Assembly: GCA_007117695.1 (NCBI GenBank)
Contig: SKFZ01000018.1
Location: 1 to 33,403 of the forward strand
Length of the DNA stretch: 33,403 nucleotides
Direction: 5' to 3'
DNA from: Bacilli bacterium
GTDB taxonomy: Bacteria > Bacillota_I > Bacilli_A > RF39 > UBA660
Shown here: positions 1 to 10,200 of the stretch, one piece after another
How positions within the stretch are numbered: the stretch's first letter is position 1
Layout: every line of letters starts with the position of its first letter
Program-made: the position numbers and the translations under genes
The notes under the pieces: generated by a model
What the model saw: only the letters and a program-made list of their open reading frames with translations
Databases searched by the model: none
Told to the model about the DNA's origin: nothing

Positions 1-98
1 TAATCGATAGGTATATAACAGAAACTTAAAATATAAAAATTAAGTCTAAAAAATATACCATACATATAACTTTTTAATCATGCAATTTAGGAGGATAT

Positions 99-1835
99 AT
101 GTGTGGAATAATAGGATATGTAGGTAGCAAAAATGCACCTGCAATTTTAATCGAGGGATTAAAAAAATTAGAATATAGGGGTTACGATTCTGCGGGAATC
201 GCTGTTTTGAAAAACAATAAAACAATTATTACAAAAGAAAAAGGTACCATTTGTAAGTTAGAAGAAAAACTAAAAGAAAATATGAGTACTACAGGTATCG
301 GTCATACAAGGTGGGCAACTCATGGAGTTCCAAATAAAATAAACTCACACCCGCATAAAGTTGAAAACATCACAATAGTACATAACGGGATAATAGAAAA
401 TTATTTAGAGTTAAAAGAAAAATTGATTAATAAAGGATATAATTTTAAATCAGATACCGATAGTGAAGTTGCTTGTGCTTTAATTTGTGATCTTTTTAAA
501 GAAAAAAATGATATGCAAAAAGTTCTTGAAGAGTTTAAAAAAATAACACGAGGAGCTTATGCAATTGGGGTATTAATCGATGGTGTTGAAGACAAAATTT
601 ATGCGATTAGAAATAAAAGCCCATTAATTATTGGCGTTAGCGAAGAGGAAAACTTCATAGCATCTGATGTACCAGCAATATTAGAATATACTAATAAATA
701 CATTTTATTAGAAGATATGGATATTGCAATAATAGGAAAAAATGATATATCTATTTTTAGATCTAATAAAAAGATTAAAAATGATATTAAGATATTTGAT
801 AAGAAAGTAGATAAAATTGATAAAAATGGTTACAAACATTTTATGTTAAAAGAAATTAATGAACAACCAGATGTAATTAGAAGAACTATCGAGTCTTTTA
901 GCAAAAAAGATTTACCAAATTTAACTAAATACGAAAAAATAGATATTGTAGCTTGCGGAAGTGCATATCATGCTGGGTTAATTGGTGAGCATCTGCTTTC
1001 TAAAAAACTAAAAGCAGTCATCACAACCCATATTGCTAGTGAATATAGATATAAGGATATAAACCCTAACTTTAAAACGCTAGTTATAGTTATTTCTCAA
1101 TCTGGTGAAACTGCAGATTCACTAGAAGTAATAAAAAAAGCAAATGAGAAAAATATAGATACACTTGGAATAATAAATGTTTATAAATCATCTATTGCAA
1201 GAGAAGTTAAATACTTAGTTTATACAAAAGCAGGTTTTGAAATTTCTGTTGCAACTACTAAGGCTTATTTATCTCAAATAACTACTTTTGCACTAATGGT
1301 AAATTCAAAACTAAATAAAGAAGAAATTGTAAAAGCAATAAATAAAACATTAAAACTTGAACAAGACTGCATTAATATTGCTAAAAAAATTAAAAATCAA
1401 GAAAATTTATTTTTTATAGGAAGGGGAATAGATCATTATATCGGGCTAGAAGGTTCACTAAAGTTAAAAGAGATATCATATATACATAGTGAAGCATACC
1501 CTGCTGGTGAATTAAAGCATGGTACGATTTCACTAGTTAGCAAAAACACACCTTTCATAGCCACAATAACTGATGAGGTTATTTCTGAAAAAACAATAAG
1601 TAATATTAAAGAAGTTAAGGCAAGAGATGGAAACATAACTTTAATTGCAACTGAAGATATTAAAGTTAATGAAGATTATTACGATAGCTTAATTCAAATA
1701 CCTAAGGTTCAAAAAGATTTACAACCACTGCTAGCAATCATAATACTTCAATTGATTTCTTATCATACCGCTAGATTAAGAGGTTGTGATATTGATAAGC
1801 CTAGAAATTTAGCTAAATCTGTTACCGTAGAGTAA
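99..1835 (+). CDS. glmS: Glutamine--fructose-6-phosphate aminotransferase (isomerizing)
   Basis: Makes glucosamine-6-phosphate from fructose-6-phosphate and glutamine, the first step to UDP-GlcNAc for the cell wall; cytosolic. The protein starts MCGIIGYVG, so Cys2 becomes the N-terminal nucleophile of the Ntn-type glutaminase domain (about residues 1-220); the motif GHTRWATHG follows. Two SIS sugar-isomerase domains follow, with SQSGETADS in the first, and the C-terminus DKPRNLAKSVTVE is typical of GlmS. At 578 aa it is slightly shorter than the usual ~600. The start is fixed by Cys2 and by AGGAGG at 89-94, four bases before the ATG. The 98 bases upstream are very AT-rich and show no promoter I trust. 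No glmS ribozyme is recognisable there, but the window begins too close to exclude one. It is monocistronic here, ending in a hairpin shared with the convergent LTA synthase gene. Confidence 0.97.
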   Translation: MCGIIGYVGSKNAPAILIEGLKKLEYRGYDSAGIAVLKNNKTIITKEKGTICKLEEKLKENMSTTGIGHTRWATHGVPNKINSHPHKVENITIVHNGIIENYLELKEKLINKGYNFKSDTDSEVACALICDLFKEKNDMQKVLEEFKKITRGAYAIGVLIDGVEDKIYAIRNKSPLIIGVSEEENFIASDVPAILEYTNKYILLEDMDIAIIGKNDISIFRSNKKIKNDIKIFDKKVDKIDKNGYKHFMLKEINEQPDVIRRTIESFSKKDLPNLTKYEKIDIVACGSAYHAGLIGEHLLSKKLKAVITTHIASEYRYKDINPNFKTLVIVISQSGETADSLEVIKKANEKNIDTLGIINVYKSSIAREVKYLVYTKAGFEISVATTKAYLSQITTFALMVNSKLNKEEIVKAINKTLKLEQDCINIAKKIKNQENLFFIGRGIDHYIGLEGSLKLKEISYIHSEAYPAGELKHGTISLVSKNTPFIATITDEVISEKTISNIKEVKARDGNITLIATEDIKVNEDYYDSLIQIPKVQKDLQPLLAIIILQLISYHTARLRGCDIDKPRNLAKSVTVE

Positions 1836-1837
1836 AT

Positions 1838-1863
1838 AAAAAACCACATAAATGTGGTTTTTT
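1838..1863. terminator. Bidirectional terminator between glmS and the LTA synthase gene
   Basis: Inverted repeat with arms AAAAAACCACA (1838-1848) and TGTGGTTTTTT (1853-1863) and a four-base loop. It has a T-run on either strand, so it can end glmS (+) and the convergent gene (-), whose stop codon at 1862 lies inside it. Confidence 0.85.
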
Positions 1864-3799
1864 ATTTGTCGATTTTGGAATAATAATCATTTTCAAGAAT
1901 CATTCTAGAAGTTTGAAAATAATTGTGCACTCTATTATTAATATTATTCACATAATTATCATCAATATCATAACCATAGTTCTTAAGAAATTCATTTCTA
2001 CCACTCAAGTATTTCCCTTCGTTTGTAATCCAACTCCTATCTGAAAATATTACTATTGGATCCTCGTTCGAAAAGATATCCTTTCCCATCATTAACCTCG
2101 AGTCATATTCAAGACCAAAGAGGTTTGATAGTGTAGGAGTTATATCAACACTGCTACCAAGTAAATCAACTTCATAACCATCAAATTCACTATTCCAAAT
2201 TATAAATGGAAGTTTGTCTCTGTTAAATGGTTTCCCTCGATCTTCAGAAGAACGTTCATTCAATTGTTCTATGGTTAGGCCATAAGGCCAATGGTCAGAA
2301 GAAAGTGCAATAACTGTTTCAGACAAAATACCGCGATTATCTAAGTCTTCTATTAAAAGTTCTAATGCTTTATCCAGTTCAATATGTTGGGCCATATAAC
2401 TTCTAATTGTAGAAGAGTATGGTAAATCACGAACTTCATCCCAGTTTTTCACAGCCATTTGATTATATAAATTATGTCTCAAATGACCACTTACGGTTAA
2501 AAAATAAGTGAAAAATGGGTCTTTATCCATGTAAAAATCGCTTGATTTTTCGATCATTTCTAAATCACTTTGAGGCCAAAAGTGACAATTGATATCCAAT
2601 CCTTGCCCACATGCATAATAATTATCATACCCTATGTTTGGATAAGATTCATGTCGTCTGTAATATGTTGCTACTCCATTATGAATCGCTGTTGTTTGAT
2701 AATCGATTTTTGAAAATTGATTTGCTAAAGTGAACGGTAGTGCATTTCCCCTAGAGTGCCACATGGACCAAACACCTTCTTTAGGTAAAAGACCCATCTT
2801 GGTCATATACTCTCCATCAATTGTGCTAATAAATATTGGAGTATAGAAATTTGTGAAATTTAACCCTTCTGAACTTAACTTGTATAATGTCGGCGTTATA
2901 TTTTTATCTATTGCAATATGATCAAAACTTTCTGCAACTATCATAATTAAATTTTTATTTTCAAAGATTCCTGTCATTTCATTCTGCTTTGTTGGGTTAA
3001 TACCATTAAAATAAGAATGTAGTGTTTTTACTTTTTCGTTGTCTTCACTTTCAATTAATTTATCAAAATCAATCTCCATTACATTATAATCAAAATCTTC
3101 TTTTTCATCCCCTTGTTCATTATCCACATCATCCTTATCATCATTATCATCAATTATTATCAATTCAGAACTGCTACTAAATCCAAAAAGAAGTCTACTA
3201 AAATCTAATCTCATAGTTGTATTTAATCCTAATTTTCTTACTGTAGGGTTTGGTGAATTTGTTTTATAATATAGTTCATGAGCTGAATTAATTCCTTCTC
3301 TAGGTAAAATAATTAAATTTGCCGTGTATAGAAGTAAAATCATACATAATAATAAGATAATATTACTAGCAGAAAAGGTTGTAGAGTTGATTCCTTTTTT
3401 TAAGAAATATATTAACAAAATTATTGGGAAAATATATAAAGTATAATAAGGGAAATTTTTCCAAACTACCGTCAATAAAAATGAGAAAAATTCGAAAGCT
3501 GCACCTGCACCGCTAGTTAATGAAAATGAATAAATTGAGTCATATATTAAATAAAAGGTTACCTGACTTATATATATAAACCAAGTAAATAACGTGATTA
3601 TTGCAACTGCTACTTTCCATAAGTTATTTTTTAAAAACATCGTTGAAAGAGAAATGATAAGTCCATATGATATTGAAAATAAAATTATATTAATTATCGC
3701 AAAAGTAAAATAAGAAGTATTTAAAGCCAACCTAAAAATTAATTCCAAATATATTAACAAGATAGGGAAAAACGCTATCTTAATAATTTTATCTTTCAT
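1862..3799 (-). CDS. LtaS-type lipoteichoic acid synthase / membrane sulfatase-family phosphoglycerol transferase
   Basis: Likely transfers glycerol-phosphate from phosphatidylglycerol to a polyglycerophosphate chain on the outer membrane face. About five hydrophobic segments fill residues 5-167. A strongly acidic linker (about 217-237, mostly D/E/N) follows, then an extracellular alkaline-phosphatase/sulfatase-fold domain from about 285. Visible catalytic features match LtaS: the metal Glu in VAESFD, a Ser-Thr nucleophile region in IFISTIDGEY, WSMWHSR, SGH (about 437-439) and SDH (about 501-503). The length (645 aa) fits the family. I chose Met at 3799 rather than an upstream in-frame ATG at 3817: GGTGAT sits correctly before it, and the extended -10 at 3826-3831 would put the transcript start almost on the 3817 codon. 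The acidic linker is unusual. Another polymer substrate is possible. Confidence 0.88.
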   Translation of the reverse strand: MKDKIIKIAFFPILLIYLELIFRLALNTSYFTFAIINIILFSISYGLIISLSTMFLKNNLWKVAVAIITLFTWFIYISQVTFYLIYDSIYSFSLTSGAGAAFEFFSFLLTVVWKNFPYYTLYIFPIILLIYFLKKGINSTTFSASNIILLLCMILLLYTANLIILPREGINSAHELYYKTNSPNPTVRKLGLNTTMRLDFSRLLFGFSSSSELIIIDDNDDKDDVDNEQGDEKEDFDYNVMEIDFDKLIESEDNEKVKTLHSYFNGINPTKQNEMTGIFENKNLIMIVAESFDHIAIDKNITPTLYKLSSEGLNFTNFYTPIFISTIDGEYMTKMGLLPKEGVWSMWHSRGNALPFTLANQFSKIDYQTTAIHNGVATYYRRHESYPNIGYDNYYACGQGLDINCHFWPQSDLEMIEKSSDFYMDKDPFFTYFLTVSGHLRHNLYNQMAVKNWDEVRDLPYSSTIRSYMAQHIELDKALELLIEDLDNRGILSETVIALSSDHWPYGLTIEQLNERSSEDRGKPFNRDKLPFIIWNSEFDGYEVDLLGSSVDITPTLSNLFGLEYDSRLMMGKDIFSNEDPIVIFSDRSWITNEGKYLSGRNEFLKNYGYDIDDNYVNNINNRVHNYFQTSRMILENDYYSKIDK

Positions 3800-3825
3800 T
3801 TTATCACCCACATTCAATTAAGACA

Positions 3826-3834
3826 ATTATAACA
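3826..3834 (-). promoter_or_regulatory. Extended -10 promoter of the LTA synthase gene
   Basis: On the minus strand this reads TGTTATAAT, a TATAAT box with a TGn extension. The region upstream is T-rich with no good -35. The predicted transcript start is near 3819, leaving a leader of about 20 bases. The same TGTTATAAT occurs in the proS promoter. Confidence 0.6.
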
Positions 3835-3843
3835 AAAAAAACA

Positions 3844-3875
3844 AAATAAAAAAACTAGTGGTCAAACTAGTTTTT
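3844..3875 (-). terminator. Rho-independent terminator of proS
   Basis: Stem AAAACTAGT (3866-3874) with ACTAGTTTT (3851-3859), six-base loop, then a T-rich tail on the minus strand, just downstream of the proS stop at 3885. Confidence 0.8.
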
Positions 3876-3884
3876 CAATAGTAA

Positions 3885-5303
3885 CTAATATTGGATACCC
3901 CAATAAAGCATATGTTTTGCTTTTTTCCCACAACAAATGCATTCATCAGAAATTTTTTCTTGCTTTTCAGGTATACACCTGGACTTCAAACCTCTAATTT
4001 CTTTCATTGTTTCTTCACATTTTGGGTCACCACACCACATAGTTTTAATATATCCTGGTTTAGTTTCCATTATTTCTTTAACTTCTTCTAAAGAAGTACA
4101 AGTATATGTTCTACTCATATTTCTATCATATGCTTTTTTATACATATTATTTTGTATATCACTCATCAAATTAGAAATTTCTTCAACAAATTTATCATTT
4201 TTTGTGATTTTCATTTTTTCTCTAGTATCTCTTCTTGCTACTACAAATTCATTTGATTCTATTTCTTTTTTGCCAAGTTCAATTCTAATAGGTATCCCAT
4301 TCATCTCATGCTCTGCGAATTTAAAACCTGGTGATTTGTCTGTTTTATCAACAAATGAAGTGATGCCTGCTTTACTTAATTCATCACTTAATTCATCTGC
4401 ATATGAATATATCTCTTCTTTTATAGGTACAATCACAACTTGGATTGGCGCAATATTCGGTGGTAAGATTAATCCATTATCATCACCATGAACCATAATT
4501 AATCCACCAATTAATCTAATAGATACACCCCAAGAAGTTTGATAGGCATATTCTTGTTCATTTTTATCATTTGAAAATTTAATATCAAAAGCTTTAGCAA
4601 ACTTCTGACCAAAATAATGTGAGGTTCCAGATTGCAAAGATACACCATCATACATTAATGCCTCAACAGAAAGCGTGAACTCTGCTCCTGCAAACTTTTC
4701 ACTCTCTGTTTTAAGACCGGTAATAACAGGTATAGCCATATAATCTTCTATAAACCTCTTATAAACTTCTAGCATTTGGTGAGTTTCTGATATAGCCTCA
4801 TCAGCACTAGCATGAACTGTGTGACCTTCCTGCCATAAAAATTCACGCGCTCTAAGAAAAGGCCTAGTTTCTTTTTCCCACCTTACAACACTACACCACT
4901 GATTATATAACATTGGTAAGTCTCTATATGATTTAACTTTTTTAGAGTAATAGTCTCCAAAAAGAGCTTCCGAAGTTGGCCTAACACAAAGTCTTTCTTC
5001 CAACTCTTTAGAACCGCCATGTGTGACCCATGCAACTTCTGGTGCAAAACCTTCGATATGATCGTTTTCTTTTTGAAGCAAACTTTCATTAATAAAAAGC
5101 GGCATAGAAACATTGACGTGCCCTAGTCTTTTAAATTCTTTATCTAAAATATTTTGAATTTTTTCCCAAATAGCATAACCTCTAGGCTCTAAAATCAAGC
5201 ATCCTTTAACACTTGAGTAGTCTGCTAAATTTGCATTTCTTACTATATCAGTATACCACCTTGCAAAATCAACGTCTCTTGAAGTAATCATTTTATTTTT
5301 CAT
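3885..5303 (-). CDS. proS: Prolyl-tRNA synthetase, archaeal/eukaryote-like type
   Basis: Charges tRNA-Pro with proline in the cytosol. This is the short ProRS form without the bacterial editing insertion (472 aa). Class II motif 2 is seen as RWEKETRPFLRAREFLWQEG and motif 3 as GVSIRLIGGLIMVHGDD, followed by an anticodon-binding domain. The C-terminal domain is Cys-rich (WCGDPKC and ECICCGKK), likely zinc-binding, and ends in YWGIQY, a Tyr terminus typical of this type. I chose ATG 5303 because AAGGAG lies just upstream; an in-frame TTG at 5324 lies in the terminator-side leader. Expression is controlled by the T-box leader at 5322-5520. It sits directly downstream of the large surface operon but has its own promoter. 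Confidence 0.96.
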   Translation of the reverse strand: MKNKMITSRDVDFARWYTDIVRNANLADYSSVKGCLILEPRGYAIWEKIQNILDKEFKRLGHVNVSMPLFINESLLQKENDHIEGFAPEVAWVTHGGSKELEERLCVRPTSEALFGDYYSKKVKSYRDLPMLYNQWCSVVRWEKETRPFLRAREFLWQEGHTVHASADEAISETHQMLEVYKRFIEDYMAIPVITGLKTESEKFAGAEFTLSVEALMYDGVSLQSGTSHYFGQKFAKAFDIKFSNDKNEQEYAYQTSWGVSIRLIGGLIMVHGDDNGLILPPNIAPIQVVIVPIKEEIYSYADELSDELSKAGITSFVDKTDKSPGFKFAEHEMNGIPIRIELGKKEIESNEFVVARRDTREKMKITKNDKFVEEISNLMSDIQNNMYKKAYDRNMSRTYTCTSLEEVKEIMETKPGYIKTMWCGDPKCEETMKEIRGLKSRCIPEKQEKISDECICCGKKAKHMLYWGIQY

Positions 5304-5321
5304 ATTATCTCTCCTTTTTAA

Positions 5322-5520
5322 CAAAAAAAGAATGGTTTAAGGAGCGAGTTAACGCGGTACCATCCTTTCATTTACTTAATTGATTTAACGAGTCACCCCG
5401 GGAAGTATTAATTCCGCTCATAGATAGGAATTGTTATAGATTATAATTAGGTTCTCACTATTCCTAAATCACTTAGTATAAGGGCTATAACAATTATGTT
5501 CTATTCATCGCTTTAAATGT
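5322..5520 (-). ncRNA. T-box riboswitch leader of proS
   Basis: The transcript carries the T-box core GGATGGTACCGCG (5353-5365, minus strand), which pairs with the acceptor end of uncharged tRNA. Terminator arms are AGGATGGT (5359-5366) and ACCATTCT (5329-5336), followed by seven Ts. Stem I includes a perfect ten-base helix, 5485-5494 with 5430-5439. A CCU Pro codon lies at 5426-5428, in the interior loop below that helix where a specifier belongs; another CCU at 5449-5451 appears to pair with an upstream UUAGG. Uncharged tRNA-Pro should favour read-through into proS. The specifier assignment is inferred from a hand-folded structure. Confidence 0.92.
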
Positions 5521-5526
5521 AATGAA

Positions 5527-5556
5527 ATTATAACACTATTTATCTTTTTTAGTCAA
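5527..5556 (-). promoter_or_regulatory. proS promoter
   Basis: -35 TTGACT (5551-5556), 18-base spacer, extended -10 TGTTATAAT (TATAAT at 5527-5532), giving a start near 5520, the 5' end of the T-box. The -35 lies inside the last codons of the upstream 516-aa gene. Confidence 0.82.
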
Positions 5557-7086
5557 ATCATTTTTTTCGATTGTTTCATAAAGTGTTGTAAATTCTTTTA
5601 ATTTTTCAAAATTTAAGTTTTCTAAATTGTTTAAATAATGATATTTTAAAATTTGATCAGTTTGATTAATAATTTTTTCTAAGTTATCAGGCTTTAGCAT
5701 TTCCATAGTAACATTCAAACCGTCTAATTTATACTTATCACTAACAATCATAGGAATATCATATTCCTCGAAAGCATTCAAGTTATTAACAAGATTATTA
5801 TACGGATTCATTAAAAATTTAATCAACTTTTCCACTTTATCATTAATTTCTTCATCAGTTATATTTTCAATTTCCTTTTTTAAAGATTTAACCATATAAA
5901 TATAATAAGATGAGGAGATTTTAAAAACATCATATATTTTTGAATCGGCCTTTATTCTATCATTAACTTTTTCTCTAAAAATCATATCATCTAATTCTTG
6001 ATACTTGATTTTTAATTCATCTATTATTTTACTATAATTAGATTCGCTTTTTTTGAATTTTGCTAAAAATCCGCTCTTTGTAAAAGAATTTTCAAGTTGC
6101 GACTCAAGTTTTTGAATCTCTTTTAATTTAGATTTACTGTTTTCTTTCTTTTCCTCACTTTTGTCAACTATCTCTTTTATGTTGTTAATAACAAACTTAA
6201 ACTCCAAATAATTTCTATACTCTTTTAATGTTCCATTCAACTTTAAAATAACGCTTGTATTTATGTAACTCGGCTGCTTCTCATAAGAAAAGTGACTATA
6301 AATTTTTAATATAGATTCTTTGTTATAATCAGCTAATTTAAATTTCTTATTTTTTAGTTCTTCTAATACATTATAATCACTTTTATTTGAAAGACTATCC
6401 ATCTCTTTTACTGTTTGTCTATATTCGCTTAAATAATCTTGTTTATTTGCATGCCCATTTTCAGTATATGCTTTCTGTTTTTTATCAATATAGCTTTCAA
6501 ATTGTTTTTCATGCTTATAATATAGTTTTCTAAAGTTAAGTTCAATGTCTAAAATTATATTGGGCCTTTTCCAATAAAGTTTTTCAAATGTTCTTTTCAA
6601 ATTAATAGATTCAATGTCAGAAATTTCTTCAAAGAAAACTTTCATATAACTATTTGCACACTCACTATAATCAAAATCATCTTTATCCAAAGTAACACCA
6701 ACATCTTTAAAAACATTAATTGCTTTTAAAATATCATTATTTACTTTAGATAAGTTACCTTTATAGTACTTGCTTATGCTATATATTATTTTATCAAGCC
6801 CGGTTTTTTCAAAAGGAGAATTAACACTGTTAAAGTACACCGATTCTGTTTCTAAATCTTTTAACTTGTCTTCTAACTTGTTTATTTCAGGATTTTTTTC
6901 AAAAGCATTAAAACTATCAAATCTATTTTTTATTTCGGCTAAAATTTTTGCTTTAAATTCATCATAGGTCTCATAAATTGAATTTGATTTTTCAATATAT
7001 TTGCTAACATTTTTTTCGTTATTTTTAGGAAGAGCAGATAAAATTTCTTTGTTAATTTCGATTTTCTCTTGTATGCTATTTCTCAT
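5536..7086 (-). CDS. Large helical, coiled-coil cytosolic protein of unknown function
   Basis: I do not recognise this 516-aa protein. It has no signal peptide and no membrane segment. It is rich in Lys, Glu, Asn and Ile and appears almost entirely alpha-helical, with strong coiled-coil stretches around residues 310-360 (KSEEKKENSKSKLKEIQKLE) and near 400-430. It is the last gene of the giant-protein operon. Its start (ATG 7086) overlaps the end of the 44-aa gene by 11 bases, in another frame, so translation is probably coupled. No strong Shine-Dalgarno is visible before it, which also suggests coupling. Its place after a secreted giant protein suggests a cytosolic partner, perhaps a scaffold or export regulator, but this is inference. 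No terminator is seen after it before the proS promoter. Confidence 0.75.
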   Translation of the reverse strand: MRNSIQEKIEINKEILSALPKNNEKNVSKYIEKSNSIYETYDEFKAKILAEIKNRFDSFNAFEKNPEINKLEDKLKDLETESVYFNSVNSPFEKTGLDKIIYSISKYYKGNLSKVNNDILKAINVFKDVGVTLDKDDFDYSECANSYMKVFFEEISDIESINLKRTFEKLYWKRPNIILDIELNFRKLYYKHEKQFESYIDKKQKAYTENGHANKQDYLSEYRQTVKEMDSLSNKSDYNVLEELKNKKFKLADYNKESILKIYSHFSYEKQPSYINTSVILKLNGTLKEYRNYLEFKFVINNIKEIVDKSEEKKENSKSKLKEIQKLESQLENSFTKSGFLAKFKKSESNYSKIIDELKIKYQELDDMIFREKVNDRIKADSKIYDVFKISSSYYIYMVKSLKKEIENITDEEINDKVEKLIKFLMNPYNNLVNNLNAFEEYDIPMIVSDKYKLDGLNVTMEMLKPDNLEKIINQTDQILKYHYLNNLENLNFEKLKEFTTLYETIEKNDLTKKDK

Positions 7087-7210
7087 TGCTGTCCAACAAC
7101 TTTCTAGCTTCTTCTTGCTCTTTTTTCAAATAACTTAAAAATTCATCTAAATCATTTAAAAGTTCTATTAGTTCTTTTGTTTTTGTATCAGTCAAATTAA
7201 TGTCATTCAT
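7076..7210 (-). CDS. Small 44-aa helical protein, start-coupled to the 516-aa gene
   Basis: A small gene of 44 codons plus TAG. The protein (begins MNDINLTDTKTKEL) is charged and looks like one amphipathic helix: heptad-like Leu/Ile positions, then KKEQEEARKLL. There is no signal peptide. GGGGAG lies seven bases before ATG 7210, a good ribosome site and better than that of the next gene. It starts 13 bases after the giant gene's stop and overlaps the 516-aa gene by 11 bases, so it is well placed as a true operon member, perhaps forming a coiled coil with the 516-aa product. It could instead serve only as a leader peptide for translational coupling. Confidence 0.65.
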   Translation of the reverse strand: MNDINLTDTKTKELIELLNDLDEFLSYLKKEQEEARKLLDSNEK

Positions 7211-7223
7211 TTTATCGTCTCCC

Positions 7224-10200
7224 CTATTTTATTATAACATATTTACTTACTTCGCCAATATAATTGTTACCATCATAAACTGAAAAAATAACTTTGTATG
7301 TTCCACTAACTAAGTTTTCTTCTAAATTTAAAGTGAAAGGTTGTGATGGTAGCGGATAAGTTCTAAATAAATATTCTTTTTTCTCGCTATCCATTAAAAT
7401 TAAGTTATTAATAATATAATCAGATAAGTCTACTAATTCAAATTCTGATGAGTAAACGTCTGTATATAACCTTCTTTTAAGCGATACTCTAATAGCTGGT
7501 TCTGCCAGACCTGATGAAAACTCTATATTGAAGTTTAACCTTTTTTCACCTAATGAATTTTGCCCTGTGTTTTTGTCGATTATAACATTATTATCAGGCA
7601 ATTCAACGTTTAGGCCGTAAATGTTGTTCAAAATATTTAAGTTTTGTTCACTTGTATCAGATGACTCTAACCCAAAATATATACCATCTGGTGATCCAAA
7701 CGAATCTACTACAATTGTATAATCGTCTGAGGGCAAATCAGAGTTTGTAGTATCAATTGTAATTCTCGAACTTACATTTGCAACTCTTGGTGCAATGTTC
7801 ATTCTAATTGTACCGTCCATTCTAGGATAATATGTTTTTCCTGAATGTACAAAATCAACACCCATCAAACTAGGTCCATCAACAGGGTTTCCATTACTAT
7901 CATATATTGATAGTTTAAGACCTAATCTGTTGTCATAATACTCTGTGTCATGTATTGTTCTTGAATTATGGCTTTGTTGAACAAAGTTTGTAGTCACATC
8001 TAAGTTTACAATGTCTCCCAAGTAAATATTTTCTTTATTCAATGTAGTATTCAATTCTATTACGGCGTTTTTATCGTGGAATAAATTATATGTCATATCT
8101 GAATGTTGAATACCTAAAACATTAACTAAAGTTTGCGATTCTTCATTCCGTAATTCTATTAATAAAGTGTTGTTCATTTTATCTTCTTCAATACTAGATA
8201 ATGAAAAGTCTAACATAAAGACAAACTCTTCATGGGCGAAATTTAATTCATCGTTATAATACTCATTGTTTTTTTCTTCATCATTATAATTATTAGAACC
8301 CGAAGTTGAACCCATCCTTATAAACCTCGAAAGTGGATAGGAGGCCTCCCCATACATTGCATATTCGCTTTGAGCCTCAGAAACATCTTGTGAACTAACA
8401 ACATAGTAATAGTATTCTGGAGTTTCTGGAGTCAAATCTATCATTGTTAGCTTTGTATTTTCTGGAAGAACAAAGGATGAAACCATTGCCCTATGGTCAC
8501 CTACTTCATAATATGGGTCTTCACTGCTAACGAATAATGAATAATACGCACTTAATGTTGAACTCGTTGTAATGTCGGTAGAAGTTGTAACAAACATATC
8601 ATGTTCTTCACCCGGCGTCATTGCACCTTCATATTGATCTGTAGTATATAGGATTCTAGATAAATCTAAATTGATGTTTATTCTTTCAACCTCATTAGTT
8701 AAATCATCAATTGGTGTTACCGCTAAAAGTGATAACGTAACTAGTCCCATATCACCATCGGTTTCTAAGTTTTTCGAATGATAAATGTAAAATAACAAAC
8801 TAGGAACTACAGAAGAGTTCTCACTTACGTAATCTACTGTCCCATATATAGGATTTTCTTCCTCTGTTAAAAAGTTAGTTTCACCTACAGTTAACCAACC
8901 TGTATTACTCGTTTTCATAACCAAACTCATAACTGAGTCAGCGTTTCCTTCCATATTAATACGGGGAACATCATTTTGTCTAATTAACTCTATTTCAGGA
9001 TCTAAATAATCATAATTTACACCAAGTAATGTAAATGTGGTATTAGGTTCTGAAAAATTAATTAGTGGTAATTCATGTGTTCCTAGTGTTGAATACTTTG
9101 ATGCAGTCAGTGTTACATCGTATGAAGATATTGCCTCACCAATTACCCACATATAGTAATTTGAATCTTCTGGAGTAGGTATAATGTAATCCATTTGAAT
9201 TACACCCTCGTTTTCCTCATCTTCATAACTTGTATAAAACCCATCTACATTTATATCATGATTTGTTTTATGTCTTCCAAGAACATATGAACCGTCAGCA
9301 AAGTGATAAAACTCTCCTATTCCAACAGTGTCACCATTCTCATAATCATGTGAATAAAAAGCCTCATTAACATTTCCTTCAAAGTCTCTAGTATACATAC
9401 CAAAGAAAGTCATTCCGTCCACTTCACCATAAGATGTTACTGCCTCATTAGTTGCTATATTTAAATTTCGACCAGACAACATATAAATTCTGTTATCCAC
9501 ATTTCTAGTTACTGTACCGTTTTCATCTATAGTAACTTCTGCTTTTACTTCTTCATCATTAACATCGACTAAACTTGAAACTTTTTCAAGTAAGTTAGCT
9601 CCCGTTTCTAAGTAAATGCTAGAATTGTTTTTTAATTTCAACTCTTTAACCCTACTTATACTAAACAGAACACTCGAATATTCATTAGTTCTATCTGTTG
9701 CACCAAATAATTCAATATAAGAATTATCAATTACAACTTCATCTGCTCTTTGAATAGATATATTTTGTTTATTATTATTAACAGAACCATAATTAGAGAT
9801 GTTAATTTCACTAAACCCTGTTGTAGAAGATGCATTACCACTACCGAATATTGAACCTAATATATCTAAAGAGTTTGGTGAATCGCCATCTATATTAATT
9901 GATATTCCGTTAGTAACACTAATAAATGAAAAGTCATACTCTTCAGACCCTTCGGCATTAGCTTCACCACCACCAAATACAGTTCCTTCAATCAATATTT
10001 CTGCTTCTTCTAATGTTTCTTCAAATATGCCAAAACCTATATTAATTTCGGTTGTTCCATAAAGTACTGATGTATTAGCACCGCCATATACATTACCTAA
10101 TATTGTAGCACCTGAAATATTTAAAGTTCCTTTAGAATTATTATATGTTTGGGTCCCTGTTGCAGCAGCATTCCCACCACCAAATACGTGTTCTTGAACA

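Noticed and set aside
1-98. glmS ribozyme/riboswitch
   Set aside because: No conserved core can be recognised in the 98 available bases, though the window start limits this.
3937-4491. 184-codon plus-strand frame opposite proS
   Set aside because: It lies wholly within the well-supported proS gene and has no ribosome site or recognisable protein.
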